A stretch of DNA of 16,452 nt, from positions 1 to 16,452 of the forward strand of contig JADHWW010000045.1 in the NCBI GenBank assembly GCA_016783285.1. The letters run 5' to 3'. The notes under the pieces are model-generated. The model was not told the DNA's origin. It did no database searches and saw only the letters and a program-made list of their open reading frames with translations. How positions within the stretch are numbered: position 1 is the first letter of the stretch; each line of letters opens with the position of its first letter. Positions 6,101 through 16,452 of this stretch are shown here, piece by piece. Source of the stretch: Anaerolineae bacterium. Its GTDB lineage: Bacteria; Chloroflexota; Anaerolineae; B4-G1. Both the position numbers and the translations under genes were made by a program.

Positions 6101-7888
6101 CTCGTAGACGCCGTCGGCGTAGCGGGTCAGCGCGCCGGCCAGGCCGCCTATCTCCTCGTAGGCCGCGTGGGTGAGCTGGCCGCCTGTCTGCCACCCCCAC
6201 AACTGGGTCAGGGTGAACTGCAAGAGCGGCAAGTTGCCCGGCTCGTCGCCCACGTCGTCCAGCAGCCGCTCCACCAACCCCGGCTCGAAGATCACGCCCC
6301 TCCCTCGGGCCGGCTCCTCGATGGCCCGCCGCAGCTCCTCCCGCTTCATCGGCCCCAGAACCAGACGTCCGCTTTGGATGCCGTCGGCCAGAGTGCGATG
6401 ACTCAGGGCCTGGGCGGTGAAGTCGGCGCGGAGGGAGATGAGAAGGCTGAGGGGTGTGTCAGGTGTTACTGGGCGTTTGGTATTGGGTATTGGATATTGG
6501 GGATTGGAGATTGGGGGTTGGAGAAGGAGGTCGAGAAAGGCACGGCGGGTGGACGGGTCGGGGCAGAGGGCGTAGAGTTCCTCGAATTGGTCTACGACTA
6601 GCAGGAAACGGTACGTGCCGGCATAGCGTTGCCGCGCCTGGCGCAGGATGCGGGCAGCGATATCTGTCAACCGCAACTCGCCGTCACAGAATAGCTGGGC
6701 CATCGAACGTACCCGTGCCTCGATCGCTGGCGCGTCTGCCCTCAATCGGGGCTGGATGAGGGGAACCAGGGCCTCCGCCAGGCGATGGAAAGGCCGGCTG
6801 CCGGGGCGGAAGTAGGCGGTGAGCCAGGCGCCTTCTTCGAGATGGGGGGATGGGAAGATGGGGGGATGGGGTGACGGTCTCCTTGTCTCCCTGTCCTCTT
6901 GTCGCAAACAGGGCGCCAGGCCGGCATGGACCACCGACGACTTGCCGCTGCCCGACGGGCCGATGACCACCACCAGCAGCTGCCGCTGCACCGCCTTGAC
7001 CAGGCGCTCGGTGAAGGTCTCCCGCCCGAAGAAATCGGCGGCGTCTGCTTCAGTGAAGGCATTCAACCCCTTGTAGGGGTTCTGCGCTTCGATCAGCTCC
7101 GGCTGAAGGTCCCCCGCCTGGATGCGCTGGTAGAGGGCCGTCGTCTCCGTGGCCGGCTCGGCCCCCAGCTCTGTGGCCAGGATGCGGCGGCAGGCTTGGT
7201 ACTGCTGGAAGGCGGCGGAGTGTCTCCCACCGAGGGCCAGTACCCGCATCAGTTGCCGGTGCGCTTCCTCGCGCCACGGTTCCAGCTCGATCTGCCGCCG
7301 GAGGTAGTGGCCGGCTTGCTCGTACTCGCGGCGGCGCTCGTGGTAGGTGGCCAGGTGGGTCAGGGCTTCGGTGGCCTGGCGGTGGAGTTCCTCCTGGGTA
7401 AACAGCCGCCACTCCTCGAAGGGCTCGCTGTCGGGCAGGGTGAAGCCGTCCAGAAAGTCGCCCCGGTACAGCTCGCCCGCCTCCCCCAGGCGGGCCACGC
7501 AGAACGGGCAGGCGTCGAGACGGCGGTGGGAGTGGGGCCGGCAGGCATCGAGGAGGGCGGTGAAAGCCGCTACGTCCAGCCAGTGATCGCTGGCGGGGTT
7601 GAACTGAATGTCCTGGCGGGACACGAGGAGGAAAGGGGTTTCTGACTGTGAATCCTGCAGCGCCTGGCGCAGATTGTGGAGCGCGCGGCGCAGGTTCTGG
7701 CGCGCCCTCTGTTGGGGCGCATCGGGCCAGAGCAGCGCGGCCAGGGCTTCCCGCCGGTGGGGGCGGTTGGCTTCCACGGCCAGGTAAGCCAGGAGCGCCC
7801 GTACTTTGTCGGATTCGATGGTGGTGATGGGCGCTCCCTCCGAGGTAACCTGGAATGTTCCGAACAGGGAGATTGAGAGGTGAGTCAT
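3170..7888 (-). CDS. Membrane-tethered SARP-BTAD-nSTAND-WD40 regulator
   Basis: This protein has 1572 residues. The ATG at 7888 is preferred because AAGGGGA lies 8 bases upstream; an ATG three codons earlier (7897) overlaps that site. Domains in order: OmpR-like winged helix of the SARP type (1-100, LSISLFGTF...ALLAYLA); BTAD helical repeats (about 120-265); nSTAND1 ATPase with Walker A GPSGSGKSS near 310 and Walker B LLVVDQFEEL near 428, then SLRADF near 483; an Arg/Glu/Ala-rich coiled coil; one hydrophobic helix (about 781-803) preceded by RRLRW; then 14 WD40 blades (about 873-1535), enough for two seven-blade propellers, and a C-terminal LTCQQREQY...PLC tail typical of the family. STAND proteins are ligand-triggered ATPase switches and SARPs are transcription activators. 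Targets and ligand are unknown; the divergent genes at 8253 and 8606 are obvious candidates. Several loops carry repeat-derived insertions. Confidence 0.92.
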   Translation of the reverse strand: MTHLSISLFGTFQVTSEGAPITTIESDKVRALLAYLAVEANRPHRREALAALLWPDAPQQRARQNLRRALHNLRQALQDSQSETPFLLVSRQDIQFNPASDHWLDVAAFTALLDACRPHSHRRLDACPFCVARLGEAGELYRGDFLDGFTLPDSEPFEEWRLFTQEELHRQATEALTHLATYHERRREYEQAGHYLRRQIELEPWREEAHRQLMRVLALGGRHSAAFQQYQACRRILATELGAEPATETTALYQRIQAGDLQPELIEAQNPYKGLNAFTEADAADFFGRETFTERLVKAVQRQLLVVVIGPSGSGKSSVVHAGLAPCLRQEDRETRRPSPHPPIFPSPHLEEGAWLTAYFRPGSRPFHRLAEALVPLIQPRLRADAPAIEARVRSMAQLFCDGELRLTDIAARILRQARQRYAGTYRFLLVVDQFEELYALCPDPSTRRAFLDLLLQPPISNPQYPIPNTKRPVTPDTPLSLLISLRADFTAQALSHRTLADGIQSGRLVLGPMKREELRRAIEEPARGRGVIFEPGLVERLLDDVGDEPGNLPLLQFTLTQLWGWQTGGQLTHAAYEEIGGLAGALTRYADGVYEQLSPAEQQDARRVFTRLVRPGEGTEDTRRLASRDELSERDWHLVQRLADARLVVTGREPSGQETVELAHEALIQHWGRLRDWMDADRAFHTWRGRLRAALRQWRASDRDEGALLRGAPLAEAEGWLAEREAGFSPAGREFIRASLALRDEKQRAEEECRQRELAQAQSLAEAEGQRAETEARAGRRLRWLVAGLTALFLIAVGSALLARNAQGKAQRAAQVSQSLNLATSAQLALTEHNTDLALALAVEANRIPEPPPQAQLMLADAAYAPGTRRIFVGHDGPVQDVAIAPDGRTALSASADQTLILWDLETGEMIRRFSGHSDTVHAVAFLPGGDQALSASADGTLILWDLETGDAVRRFTGHSGGVWDVAVNPGGRTALSAGADHTLILWDISAPLNAGIETGDIIRRFSGHEDAVLSVAISPDGDTALSGSADRSVILWDLETGAIRLKIPGVADTVTGATQAIGHFDSVWGVAFLPDGRRALSVSQDENAILWDISAPLDTSISTGLVPSTSSGQALNVAGYLVRRFDADAGLFSLAPSADGRTVLLGTLDNRVLLLDLNTGQISPQLRGHTGRVLAVTFTPGDRIALSGSADGTLRLWDLYNGAEMRRSQYARPPDPAAAAVAISPDGQLGLTGLWTGEICLWDYATGQEIRRLRGHTEMVFGGVHFLPDGRRIVSGAGDIFAAAKDNTVRVWDVETGQELRCFEGHTDKVWDTDVSADGRFVASGSHDGTLRLWDISTESILSADEGLNASIESGEGRVLLDVSPQAVRSVAFSPDGQSLVVGLAKGQASNPEYSLRLLDTETGREIRRLVGHREVVADVAFSPDGKRILSSSTDSNVILWDATSGAEIHRLVGHTSGVLAVAFHPEGRLAVSGATDGSLLLWDIVEGTALRRYVGLTKPVVGLAFVPDGHSFLVAADDDAVHEWRVDATQDDLLAWVAANRHLPKLTCQQREQYRIEPLCEQSGTLPAD
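3824..3890. repeat. Repeat-derived insertion in WD40 blade 10
   Basis: On the plus strand this runs from CGATGCTTGCATTGAGC to CGTCGAAATGTCCCA. It shares its start and its CGAAATGTCCCA end with the insertions in blades 3 and 5. It lengthens the WDISTE loop by about 20 residues (ILSADEGLNASIESG) relative to the compact WDLETG turn in most blades. The frame is preserved. Confidence 0.55.
4541..4612. repeat. Repeat-derived insertion in WD40 blade 5
   Basis: It contains CCCTGAGCTTGTCGAAGGG (4547-4565), which I recognise as a widely dispersed repeat in environmental bacterial genomes; on the coding strand it reads VPSTSSGQA. A 7-bp stem, GCTTGTC (4553-4559) with GACAAGC (4565-4571), lies inside it. 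A second module, TCGAGCGGAGCCGAAATG, follows. The insertion adds about 20 residues between blades 5 and 6 without breaking the frame. The first 14 bases are identical to 2314-2327. Confidence 0.7.
4893..4924. repeat. Repeat-derived insertion in WD40 blade 3
   Basis: The stretch GAGCGGAGCCGAAATGTCCC is identical to part of the blade 5 insertion, preceded here by TGCATT as in blade 10. It turns the standard WDLETGD turn into WDISAPLNAGIETGD, adding about eight residues. It is the shortest of the three copies. Confidence 0.6.
6475..6530. repeat. Degenerate heptanucleotide tandem repeat inside the nSTAND domain
   Basis: Eight consecutive 7-base units are visible: GTTTGGT, ATTGGGT, ATTGGAT, ATTGGGG, ATTGGAG, ATTGGGG, GTTGGAG, AAGGAGG. 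On the coding strand they encode a Pro/Asn/Ile-rich segment (PPISNPQYPIPNT) between the Walker B helix and the SLRADF strand. Heptamer repeats of this style (STRR) are known from cyanobacteria and occur in other GC-rich environmental genomes. The insertion length keeps the frame although 7 is not a multiple of 3. Confidence 0.75.
6841..6897. repeat. Low-complexity purine-rich insertion after Walker A
   Basis: The block GATGGGGGGATGGG occurs twice in a row (6841 and 6857), followed by pyrimidine repeats of the CTCCTTGTCTCCCTGTC type. On the coding strand it encodes a Pro/His/Arg-rich loop (RRPSPHPPIFPSPHLEEG) between the Walker A helix and the TAYFRPG strand. Most nSTAND1 proteins have a short loop here. 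Confidence 0.6.
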
Positions 7889-7962
7889 AGTTATCATCCC
7901 CTTAGGGAAGGCGAACAGACTGTGGCTTTGCGGATTTTACAAAACCGCCAATAATGAGGAAA

Positions 7963-8075
7963 GCTGTCAACGGATTCAAAGAGCGGATTGAACGGATTTG
8001 AACCCAAAATGAGCGGAAAAACCTGGCCGAATGGGTGATTATCCGTTCAATTCGTTCCAAAAATCCGTTGACAGC
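7963..8075. repeat. Long imperfect hairpin element, copy 2 (upstream of the STAND regulator)
   Basis: The terminal arm GCTGTCAACGGATT (7963-7976) pairs perfectly with 8062-8075. An inner arm, ATTGAACGGAT (7987-7997), pairs perfectly with 8041-8051. The interior contains further AACGGATT-type units. The ends match copy 1 in design (TGTCAACG...CGTTGAC). Both ends carry TTGACA reading outward, but no matching -10 is seen at a usable distance. It occupies the divergent intergenic region (7889-8252) between the regulator and the 84-residue protein gene. Confidence 0.8.
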
Positions 8076-8218
8076 ACGTCCTATGTAAAAAGTGTAAAAC
8101 TATAGGAACAGAGAGGGCAGAGGATACTTCAACAGTATTTTACCCCAACTGGGGGAGAAATGCAAGTGGCTTTTCCTCGATTCTTGGCGCTCTTCACGTT
8201 TTCCTAACGGTACTTTGG

Positions 8219-8224
8219 TATAAT
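8219..8224 (+). promoter_or_regulatory. Consensus -10 box (TATAAT) for the divergent plus-strand genes
   Basis: A perfect TATAAT lies 28 bases before the ATG at 8253. A convincing -35 is absent (TTCACG at 8193 is 20 bases away), which may mean activator dependence. The upstream in-frame ATG at 8223 overlaps this -10 box and so is unlikely to be the translation start. The likely transcript would start near 8231. Confidence 0.55.
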
Positions 8225-8252
8225 GTGGGCGACCAAGAAAGGACAACGCCCC

Positions 8253-8507
8253 ATGCACGACCAACCCAAACCACCCGTGCGCTACGAATCCTACCTGCTG
8301 CGGTTGCGCTACGTCGTGAGCCCGTCGAACGGCTGGGTGGAACAGGATGGCCGGCCGACCTGCCAGGCCATGCTGCAGAGCGTGACCACCAAAGAGCAGC
8401 GCTACTTCGCCGACCTGGAGAGCCTGGTGGACTACCTGCAGGCTCAGGCGCCAGGGCAAAGCATGGCCAACCAGGGCGCACAGGGCCAAGAGGAGGAAAC
8501 GATGTAA
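8253..8507 (+). CDS. 84-residue conserved-type hypothetical protein
   Basis: The ATG at 8253 has AAAGGA about 9 bases upstream and lies just after the -10 box; the in-frame ATG at 8223 is inside that box. The protein is soluble, with no signal peptide or membrane helix. Its core [11 protein letters not shown]...[27 protein letters not shown] predicts a small strand-strand-helix fold ending in a helix, then a Gln/Glu-rich tail. I recall short proteins with a SYLLRL...GFADLEALFAFL pattern as unannotated genes in Chloroflexota; no function is known to me. It precedes the giant secreted protein gene by 98 bases and is probably cotranscribed. The sequence AGGAGGAAACG before its terminal ATG-TAA is a strong ribosome-site look-alike. 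Confidence 0.75.
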   Translation: MHDQPKPPVRYESYLLRLRYVVSPSNGWVEQDGRPTCQAMLQSVTTKEQRYFADLESLVDYLQAQAPGQSMANQGAQGQEEETM

Positions 8508-8605
8508 GCATAGACAATCAACCCACCACCGGCAGGCCACAGGTTGAAGCCTGCAACGTTGACACGAATCCAACCAAACAAATCCACAAAATAAGGAGAA
8601 AAACG

Positions 8606-13948
<5,343 letters not shown>

Positions 13949-13987
13949 GAACCGTGCGTTCGTAGCAGACAGCAGCCGCCGAAAGTC

Positions 13988-14022
13988 AGACCCCGCTGGT
14001 CGGGGGGCGACCAGCGGGGTCT
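13988..14022 (+). terminator. Strong hairpin terminator after the giant gene
   Basis: A perfect 15-bp GC-rich stem (13988-14002 with 14008-14022) has a GGGGG loop. It lies 40 bases after the stop codon at 13948. The following sequence, CTTGTCCTAC, is only weakly T-rich, so termination efficiency is uncertain. Confidence 0.75.
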
Positions 14023-14047
14023 TGTCCTACCCAGGCTATGCCATTTC

Positions 14048-14073
14048 GGGCTTGCGAAGCCCAGCCGCTGGGC
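14048..14073 (+). promoter_or_regulatory. Two mutually exclusive hairpins in the diguanylate cyclase leader
   Basis: GGGCTT-GCG-AAGCCC (14048-14062) and GCCCAG-CCG-CTGGGC (14059-14073) are both perfect 6-bp stems and share bases 14059-14062, so only one can form at a time. They lie 50 bases before the ATG at 14123. This could be a simple RNA switch or chance in GC-rich DNA. No known riboswitch pattern was recognised. Confidence 0.3.
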
Positions 14074-14122
14074 GCTGGTCACGGATGACTTTGTCTTTTG
14101 TGCTAATCTCGAGGAAGCGAGC

Positions 14123-15241
14123 ATGGTCTACACGAGAAACTATGAACAGAACGATCCCTTCCCCAACGGAGGATTGAACGGGGCGTCGGTTGCGGACCTG
14201 GACCGCTTCCTGCCCGCTCTTGCTCGTCAGATCACCCGTTCCGTCGAAACTACTTTCTGCCGCATATCCCTGCTAGACCAGAATCAGGAGAATCTGACCA
14301 TCCAGGCGGCCTACCCCATCCGGGAACTGGCCTGGGATCCCAGCATTGGTCAGCGATACAGCCTGGCGGCCCTGCCCCAACACAGGATGGCCGTGCAGAC
14401 CAGGCAGCCCATCCTCATCGGTAAACACGCCTCCGACAGCGCCACGTCCAGCATGGAGTGGGAGGGCACGCTGAGCCCAGAAACCCAATCGGCGGCGCTC
14501 ATCCCTATGGCCGGCGCCGATGACACGTGGGCGCTCATCTCCCTGGGCGAGATGCGAAGCTGGGACAGAAGCCCTCTCTCCCCCAGGAAGTTGGAGCTCT
14601 GTCAGACGCTGGCCGATCTCGCTACTATGGCCCTGGAGAACGCCAGACTGAATGAGGAATCCAATCGCCAACTCAAGGAACTGGCTGCCCTGTACCGGGA
14701 GAAGGCCCGTCTCTTCGAGCAAGCCAGGCGAATGTCCATCACCGACCACCTGACCGGTCTGCGCAACCGCCGCTACCTGGATAAGGCCCTGACTCGGGAA
14801 ATAGCGCTGGCTGAACGCTACGACGGCAGCTTCTCCCTGATCATGCTGGATATTGACGACTTCAAGCGGTGTAACGATCTCCACGGCCACCTGGCCGGAG
14901 ATTGCGTTCTGCAGCAATTGGCTCGCATCCTGGAAAGCCACGTGCGCCAGGTTGACGTGGTGGTCCGCTACGGCGGCGAGGAGTTTATCATTCTCCTGCC
15001 CCAGACGGACCGCAAGGGGGCTCTCGAAATGGGCGAGAGAATACGGCGGGCGGTGCGGGCACACTCGTTTGCCGATGAAAAGGAAAGCAGCGACATTCGC
15101 GTTACCATCAGTTTAGGAATCGCCACCTATCCTCAGGACGCCAGCGGAGCCAGCGAGCTGATCGTCCGCTGTGACGAGGCTCTTTATGCCGCCAAGCGTA
15201 CTGGTAAGGACAGAGGATGCGCCTACGTTAAATCCCCTTGA
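14123..15241 (+). CDS. GAF-GGDEF diguanylate cyclase
   Basis: This 372-residue protein starts at an ATG with AGGA about 8 bases upstream. Residues about 20-175 form a GAF-type sensor domain (RISLLDQNQENLTIQAAYP, later TWALISLGEM). A helical, probably coiled-coil linker (about 175-205) leads to a GGDEF domain (about 208-372) with DHLTGLRNRR, LDIDDFKRCND and the active-site motif RYGGEEF. The inhibitory site RQVD lies exactly five residues before GGEEF, so product feedback should be intact. It makes cyclic di-GMP from two GTP; no EAL or HD-GYP domain is present and no membrane helix is seen, so it should be cytoplasmic. The GAF ligand is unknown. It stands alone between the giant surface protein gene and a toxin-antitoxin module; control of surface attachment by cyclic di-GMP would fit the neighbour but is inference. 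Confidence 0.93.
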   Translation: MVYTRNYEQNDPFPNGGLNGASVADLDRFLPALARQITRSVETTFCRISLLDQNQENLTIQAAYPIRELAWDPSIGQRYSLAALPQHRMAVQTRQPILIGKHASDSATSSMEWEGTLSPETQSAALIPMAGADDTWALISLGEMRSWDRSPLSPRKLELCQTLADLATMALENARLNEESNRQLKELAALYREKARLFEQARRMSITDHLTGLRNRRYLDKALTREIALAERYDGSFSLIMLDIDDFKRCNDLHGHLAGDCVLQQLARILESHVRQVDVVVRYGGEEFIILLPQTDRKGALEMGERIRRAVRAHSFADEKESSDIRVTISLGIATYPQDASGASELIVRCDEALYAAKRTGKDRGCAYVKSP

Positions 15242-15307
15242 TTCGCTGTTATATTTTGAGACGATCTTGACGACTGACACACCACTGCCTAAAAGCCAAG
15301 TAGAGAC

Positions 15308-15336
15308 TTGACAAAGGTTTAGAAACCTGCTAGAAT
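15308..15336 (+). promoter_or_regulatory. Near-consensus sigma-70 promoter for the toxin-antitoxin operon
   Basis: TTGACA (15308-15313), a 17-base spacer and TAGAAT (15331-15336) form a near-perfect housekeeping promoter 60 bases before the antitoxin ATG. It is the best promoter in the window. Confidence 0.8.
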
Positions 15337-15341
15337 GTACA
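15315..15341. promoter_or_regulatory. Candidate antitoxin operator palindromes
   Basis: The perfect inverted repeat AGGTTT-AG-AAACCT (15315-15328) fills the promoter spacer. TGTACA (15336-15341) overlaps the end of the -10 box; this hexamer is the core palindrome known for YefM-YoeB operators. Binding of the Phd/YefM-type antitoxin here would block RNA polymerase, giving the usual autoregulation. Confidence 0.5.
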
Positions 15342-15395
15342 CACTATGCAGAATATACGGAAAGAGAATACTATCTAGAGAAGGCAAGGGGTCTA

Positions 15396-15668
15396 ATGGA
15401 CAGAATACTAGGAATAACCAGGGCAAGAGAGGAATTCAGCAATATCATTGAGCAAGTGCAATACCAAGGGGACAGCTACATCATCAGCCGTCATGGGAAA
15501 CCCGCGGCCGCCGTGGTGCCGATTGAGGTATACGAGAACTGGAAGCGCCAGCGGGAAGCATTCTTTGATGCCATCCGCAGAATCCAGGAAGCCAACAAAG
15601 ACGCCGATCCTGATCAAGTGATGCAAGACGTGCTTCAAGCCCAGCAAGCTGTTCGTTCTTTCACCTAA
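15396..15668 (+). CDS. Phd/YefM-family antitoxin
   Basis: This 90-residue protein starts at an ATG preceded by AAGGGG. The N-terminal half is a typical Phd/YefM DNA-binding fold: ITRAREEFSNIIEQV, then YIISRHGKPAAAVVPIEVYE. The C-terminal half (about 50-90) is helical and charged and should wrap the toxin. It neutralises the PIN toxin encoded 6 bases downstream and probably represses its own promoter through the palindromes at 15315-15341. Length is normal for the family. Confidence 0.9.
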   Translation: MDRILGITRAREEFSNIIEQVQYQGDSYIISRHGKPAAAVVPIEVYENWKRQREAFFDAIRRIQEANKDADPDQVMQDVLQAQQAVRSFT

Positions 15669-15674
15669 ACAATT

Positions 15675-16097
15675 ATGCGAGTTGTCCTCGACGCCAACGT
15701 TCTGATCAGTGCGGTTATTTCCCCGCGAGGTAATCCAGCCCAGATTCTGCGCTTATGGGAGTGGGAAGAATTTGAGCTGGTTGTCTCTCTGCCTACCCTT
15801 GAAGAGTTGGAGCGAGTCATCCACTACCCCAGGATCCAAGAGAGGTACAATCTATCGGAGGAGGACATTGAGCAGTTCCTTCAGTTGATTGGCGCCAGTG
15901 CAACCGTGGTAGAACCGTCAGTGGAGCTTACTGTCATTGAGAAGGACCGCTCTGACAACCGGTATCTGGAATGTGCCTTAGCTGCAGGAGCCTCCTACAT
16001 CGTCACTGGCGACGATCATCTTTTGAGTTTGAAAGAGTATAGGGGAGTTGTCATTCTGAATCCCGCGGGATTTCTGACGCTGCTTGGGATAACGTAG
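15675..16097 (+). CDS. PIN-domain ribonuclease toxin (COG1569 type)
   Basis: This 140-residue protein has PIN-fold acidic residues in the expected order: D6 (VLDANVLIS), E43/E44 (TLEEL), D91/D94 (KDRSDNRYLE) and D113/D114 (VTGDDHLL). PIN toxins are magnesium-dependent RNases that cut tRNA, rRNA or mRNA; the target here cannot be told. Its start follows the antitoxin stop by 6 bases and has no visible Shine-Dalgarno site, so translation probably depends on coupling to the antitoxin gene, which keeps toxin output low. Pairing of a Phd-type antitoxin with COG1569 PIN toxins is common. Base composition of the module looks lower in GC than its surroundings, in line with horizontal acquisition. Confidence 0.9.
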   Translation: MRVVLDANVLISAVISPRGNPAQILRLWEWEEFELVVSLPTLEELERVIHYPRIQERYNLSEEDIEQFLQLIGASATVVEPSVELTVIEKDRSDNRYLECALAAGASYIVTGDDHLLSLKEYRGVVILNPAGFLTLLGIT

Positions 16098-16180
16098 TCC
16101 CCTATCGAGCTGCTGAGCCAACTGCGACGGGGCAGTTCTCTTTATGGGGAAAGACTTGCCCTTACTCAGCTTGACGCCGA

Positions 16181-16225
16181 GTACACAAAGGCCCTCCAAG
16201 TTTCTAAGGAGGGCCTTTCTTGTAC
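16181..16225. terminator. Hairpin terminator, probably bidirectional
   Basis: An 11-bp perfect stem AAAGGCCCTCC (16187-16197) pairs with 16208-16218 around a 10-base loop; a one-base bulge and GTACA/TGTAC extend it to about 16 bp. TTTCTT follows on the plus strand. It lies between the PIN toxin gene and the convergent minus-strand gene, so it could end both transcripts. The stretch 16098-16180 contains only a short AACTGC/GCAGTT stem (16120-16137). Confidence 0.7.
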
Positions 16226-16272
16226 GTCCGGCGCTGAACCACTATTCTCTCCCGCTGCTCCTCAGCTAATTG

Positions 16273-16452
16273 CTACTCGCCACACCACTCCTCCCAGGCC
16301 ACAAACGCGTCCGCGATGTCGGACATGGTGGCCCACTGGATGCGCCCATCGGTCACCAGTGGGTCCACGATGGTGGTCAGCCATTGATCCCAGACCTGCA
16401 GCTTCTCCTCGTCAGTGCCCGGCCCGAAGAAGTCGCTGGGATGTAACGTGCC
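16273..16452 (-). CDS. C-terminal fragment of an unidentified protein
   Basis: The frame is open from the right edge to a TAG at 16273, giving 59 residues. The content is protein-like: LHPSDFFGPG, then EEKLQVWDQWLTTIVDPLV, then GRIQWATMSDIADAFVAWE. A Trp-rich helix followed by a GxIxWATxxEIA pattern reminds me of the end of polysaccharide deacetylase-like or related TIM-barrel carbohydrate enzymes, but this is weak. The start and catalytic part lie outside the window. Confidence 0.65.
   Translation of the reverse strand, partial: GTLHPSDFFGPGTDEEKLQVWDQWLTTIVDPLVTDGRIQWATMSDIADAFVAWEEWCGE

Noticed and set aside
3170..7888. The STAND-WD40 gene as a dedicated antiphage system
   Set aside because: STAND ATPases do include defence proteins, but the N-terminal domain here is a SARP DNA-binding domain, no effector nuclease or protease is fused or adjacent, and no other defence gene is near except a common toxin-antitoxin pair far away.
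7889..7897. ATG at 7897 as start of the STAND regulator
   Set aside because: It directly abuts the AAGGGG ribosome site, leaving no spacing; the ATG at 7888 is properly spaced. The difference is only three residues.
7965..8073. Outward TTGACA hexamers of the hairpin element as real promoters
   Set aside because: No suitable -10 hexamer lies 16-18 bases further on either strand.
8225..8605. Upstream extension of the giant protein by 127 codons
   Set aside because: It overlaps the 84-aa gene in another frame, has no protein-like pattern, and the ATG at 8606 has a good ribosome site and starts a signal peptide.

Overview
The window looks like chromosomal DNA from a GC-rich bacterium, most likely a member of the Chloroflexota (Anaerolineae-like). 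This rests on family knowledge, not on a search: a SARP/nSTAND/WD40 giant regulator, a DUF2723 membrane glycosyltransferase with a C-terminal beta domain, a long secreted thrombospondin-3/PKD protein, and short interspersed repeats of a kind common in that phylum. No rRNA, tRNA, CRISPR array, transposase or phage gene was seen.

Layout. Positions 2-205 hold the 3' end of der (EngA GTPase) on the plus strand. Positions 221-2806 (minus strand) carry a DUF2723 O-mannosyltransferase-like membrane protein followed by a small membrane-anchored DUF5666-like protein; a 14-bp inverted repeat lies between them. Positions 3170-7888 (minus strand) encode a 1572-residue regulator with a SARP DNA-binding domain, BTAD, nSTAND ATPase, one membrane helix and 14 WD40 blades. 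Related long hairpins of unknown function lie on both sides of it (3023-3101 and 7963-8075). Divergent from it, from a clear -10 box at 8219, run an 84-residue unknown protein and a 1780-residue secreted protein (8606-13948). The secreted protein has carboxypeptidase-regulatory-like domains, six thrombospondin type 3 cores, five PKD-like domains and a C-terminal beta-solenoid with an 18-residue period. A strong hairpin terminator follows.

Positions 14123-15241 encode a GAF-GGDEF diguanylate cyclase with intact active and inhibitory sites. Positions 15396-16097 encode a Phd/YefM antitoxin and a PIN-domain toxin behind a near-consensus promoter that overlaps palindromes, including the TGTACA core known from YefM operators. 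This module looks less GC-rich than its surroundings. A bidirectional-looking terminator (16181-16225) separates it from the 3' end of a minus-strand gene that runs off the window.

How the parts may work together (inference): the membrane-tethered regulator has its DNA-binding domain predicted inside the cell and its WD40 sensor outside. It is transcribed divergently from a small protein and a giant surface protein, so it may control them, giving a candidate surface-sensing and adhesion module. The other notable feature is that short repeat families have entered coding regions in frame at several loops of the regulator and one loop of the glycosyltransferase.
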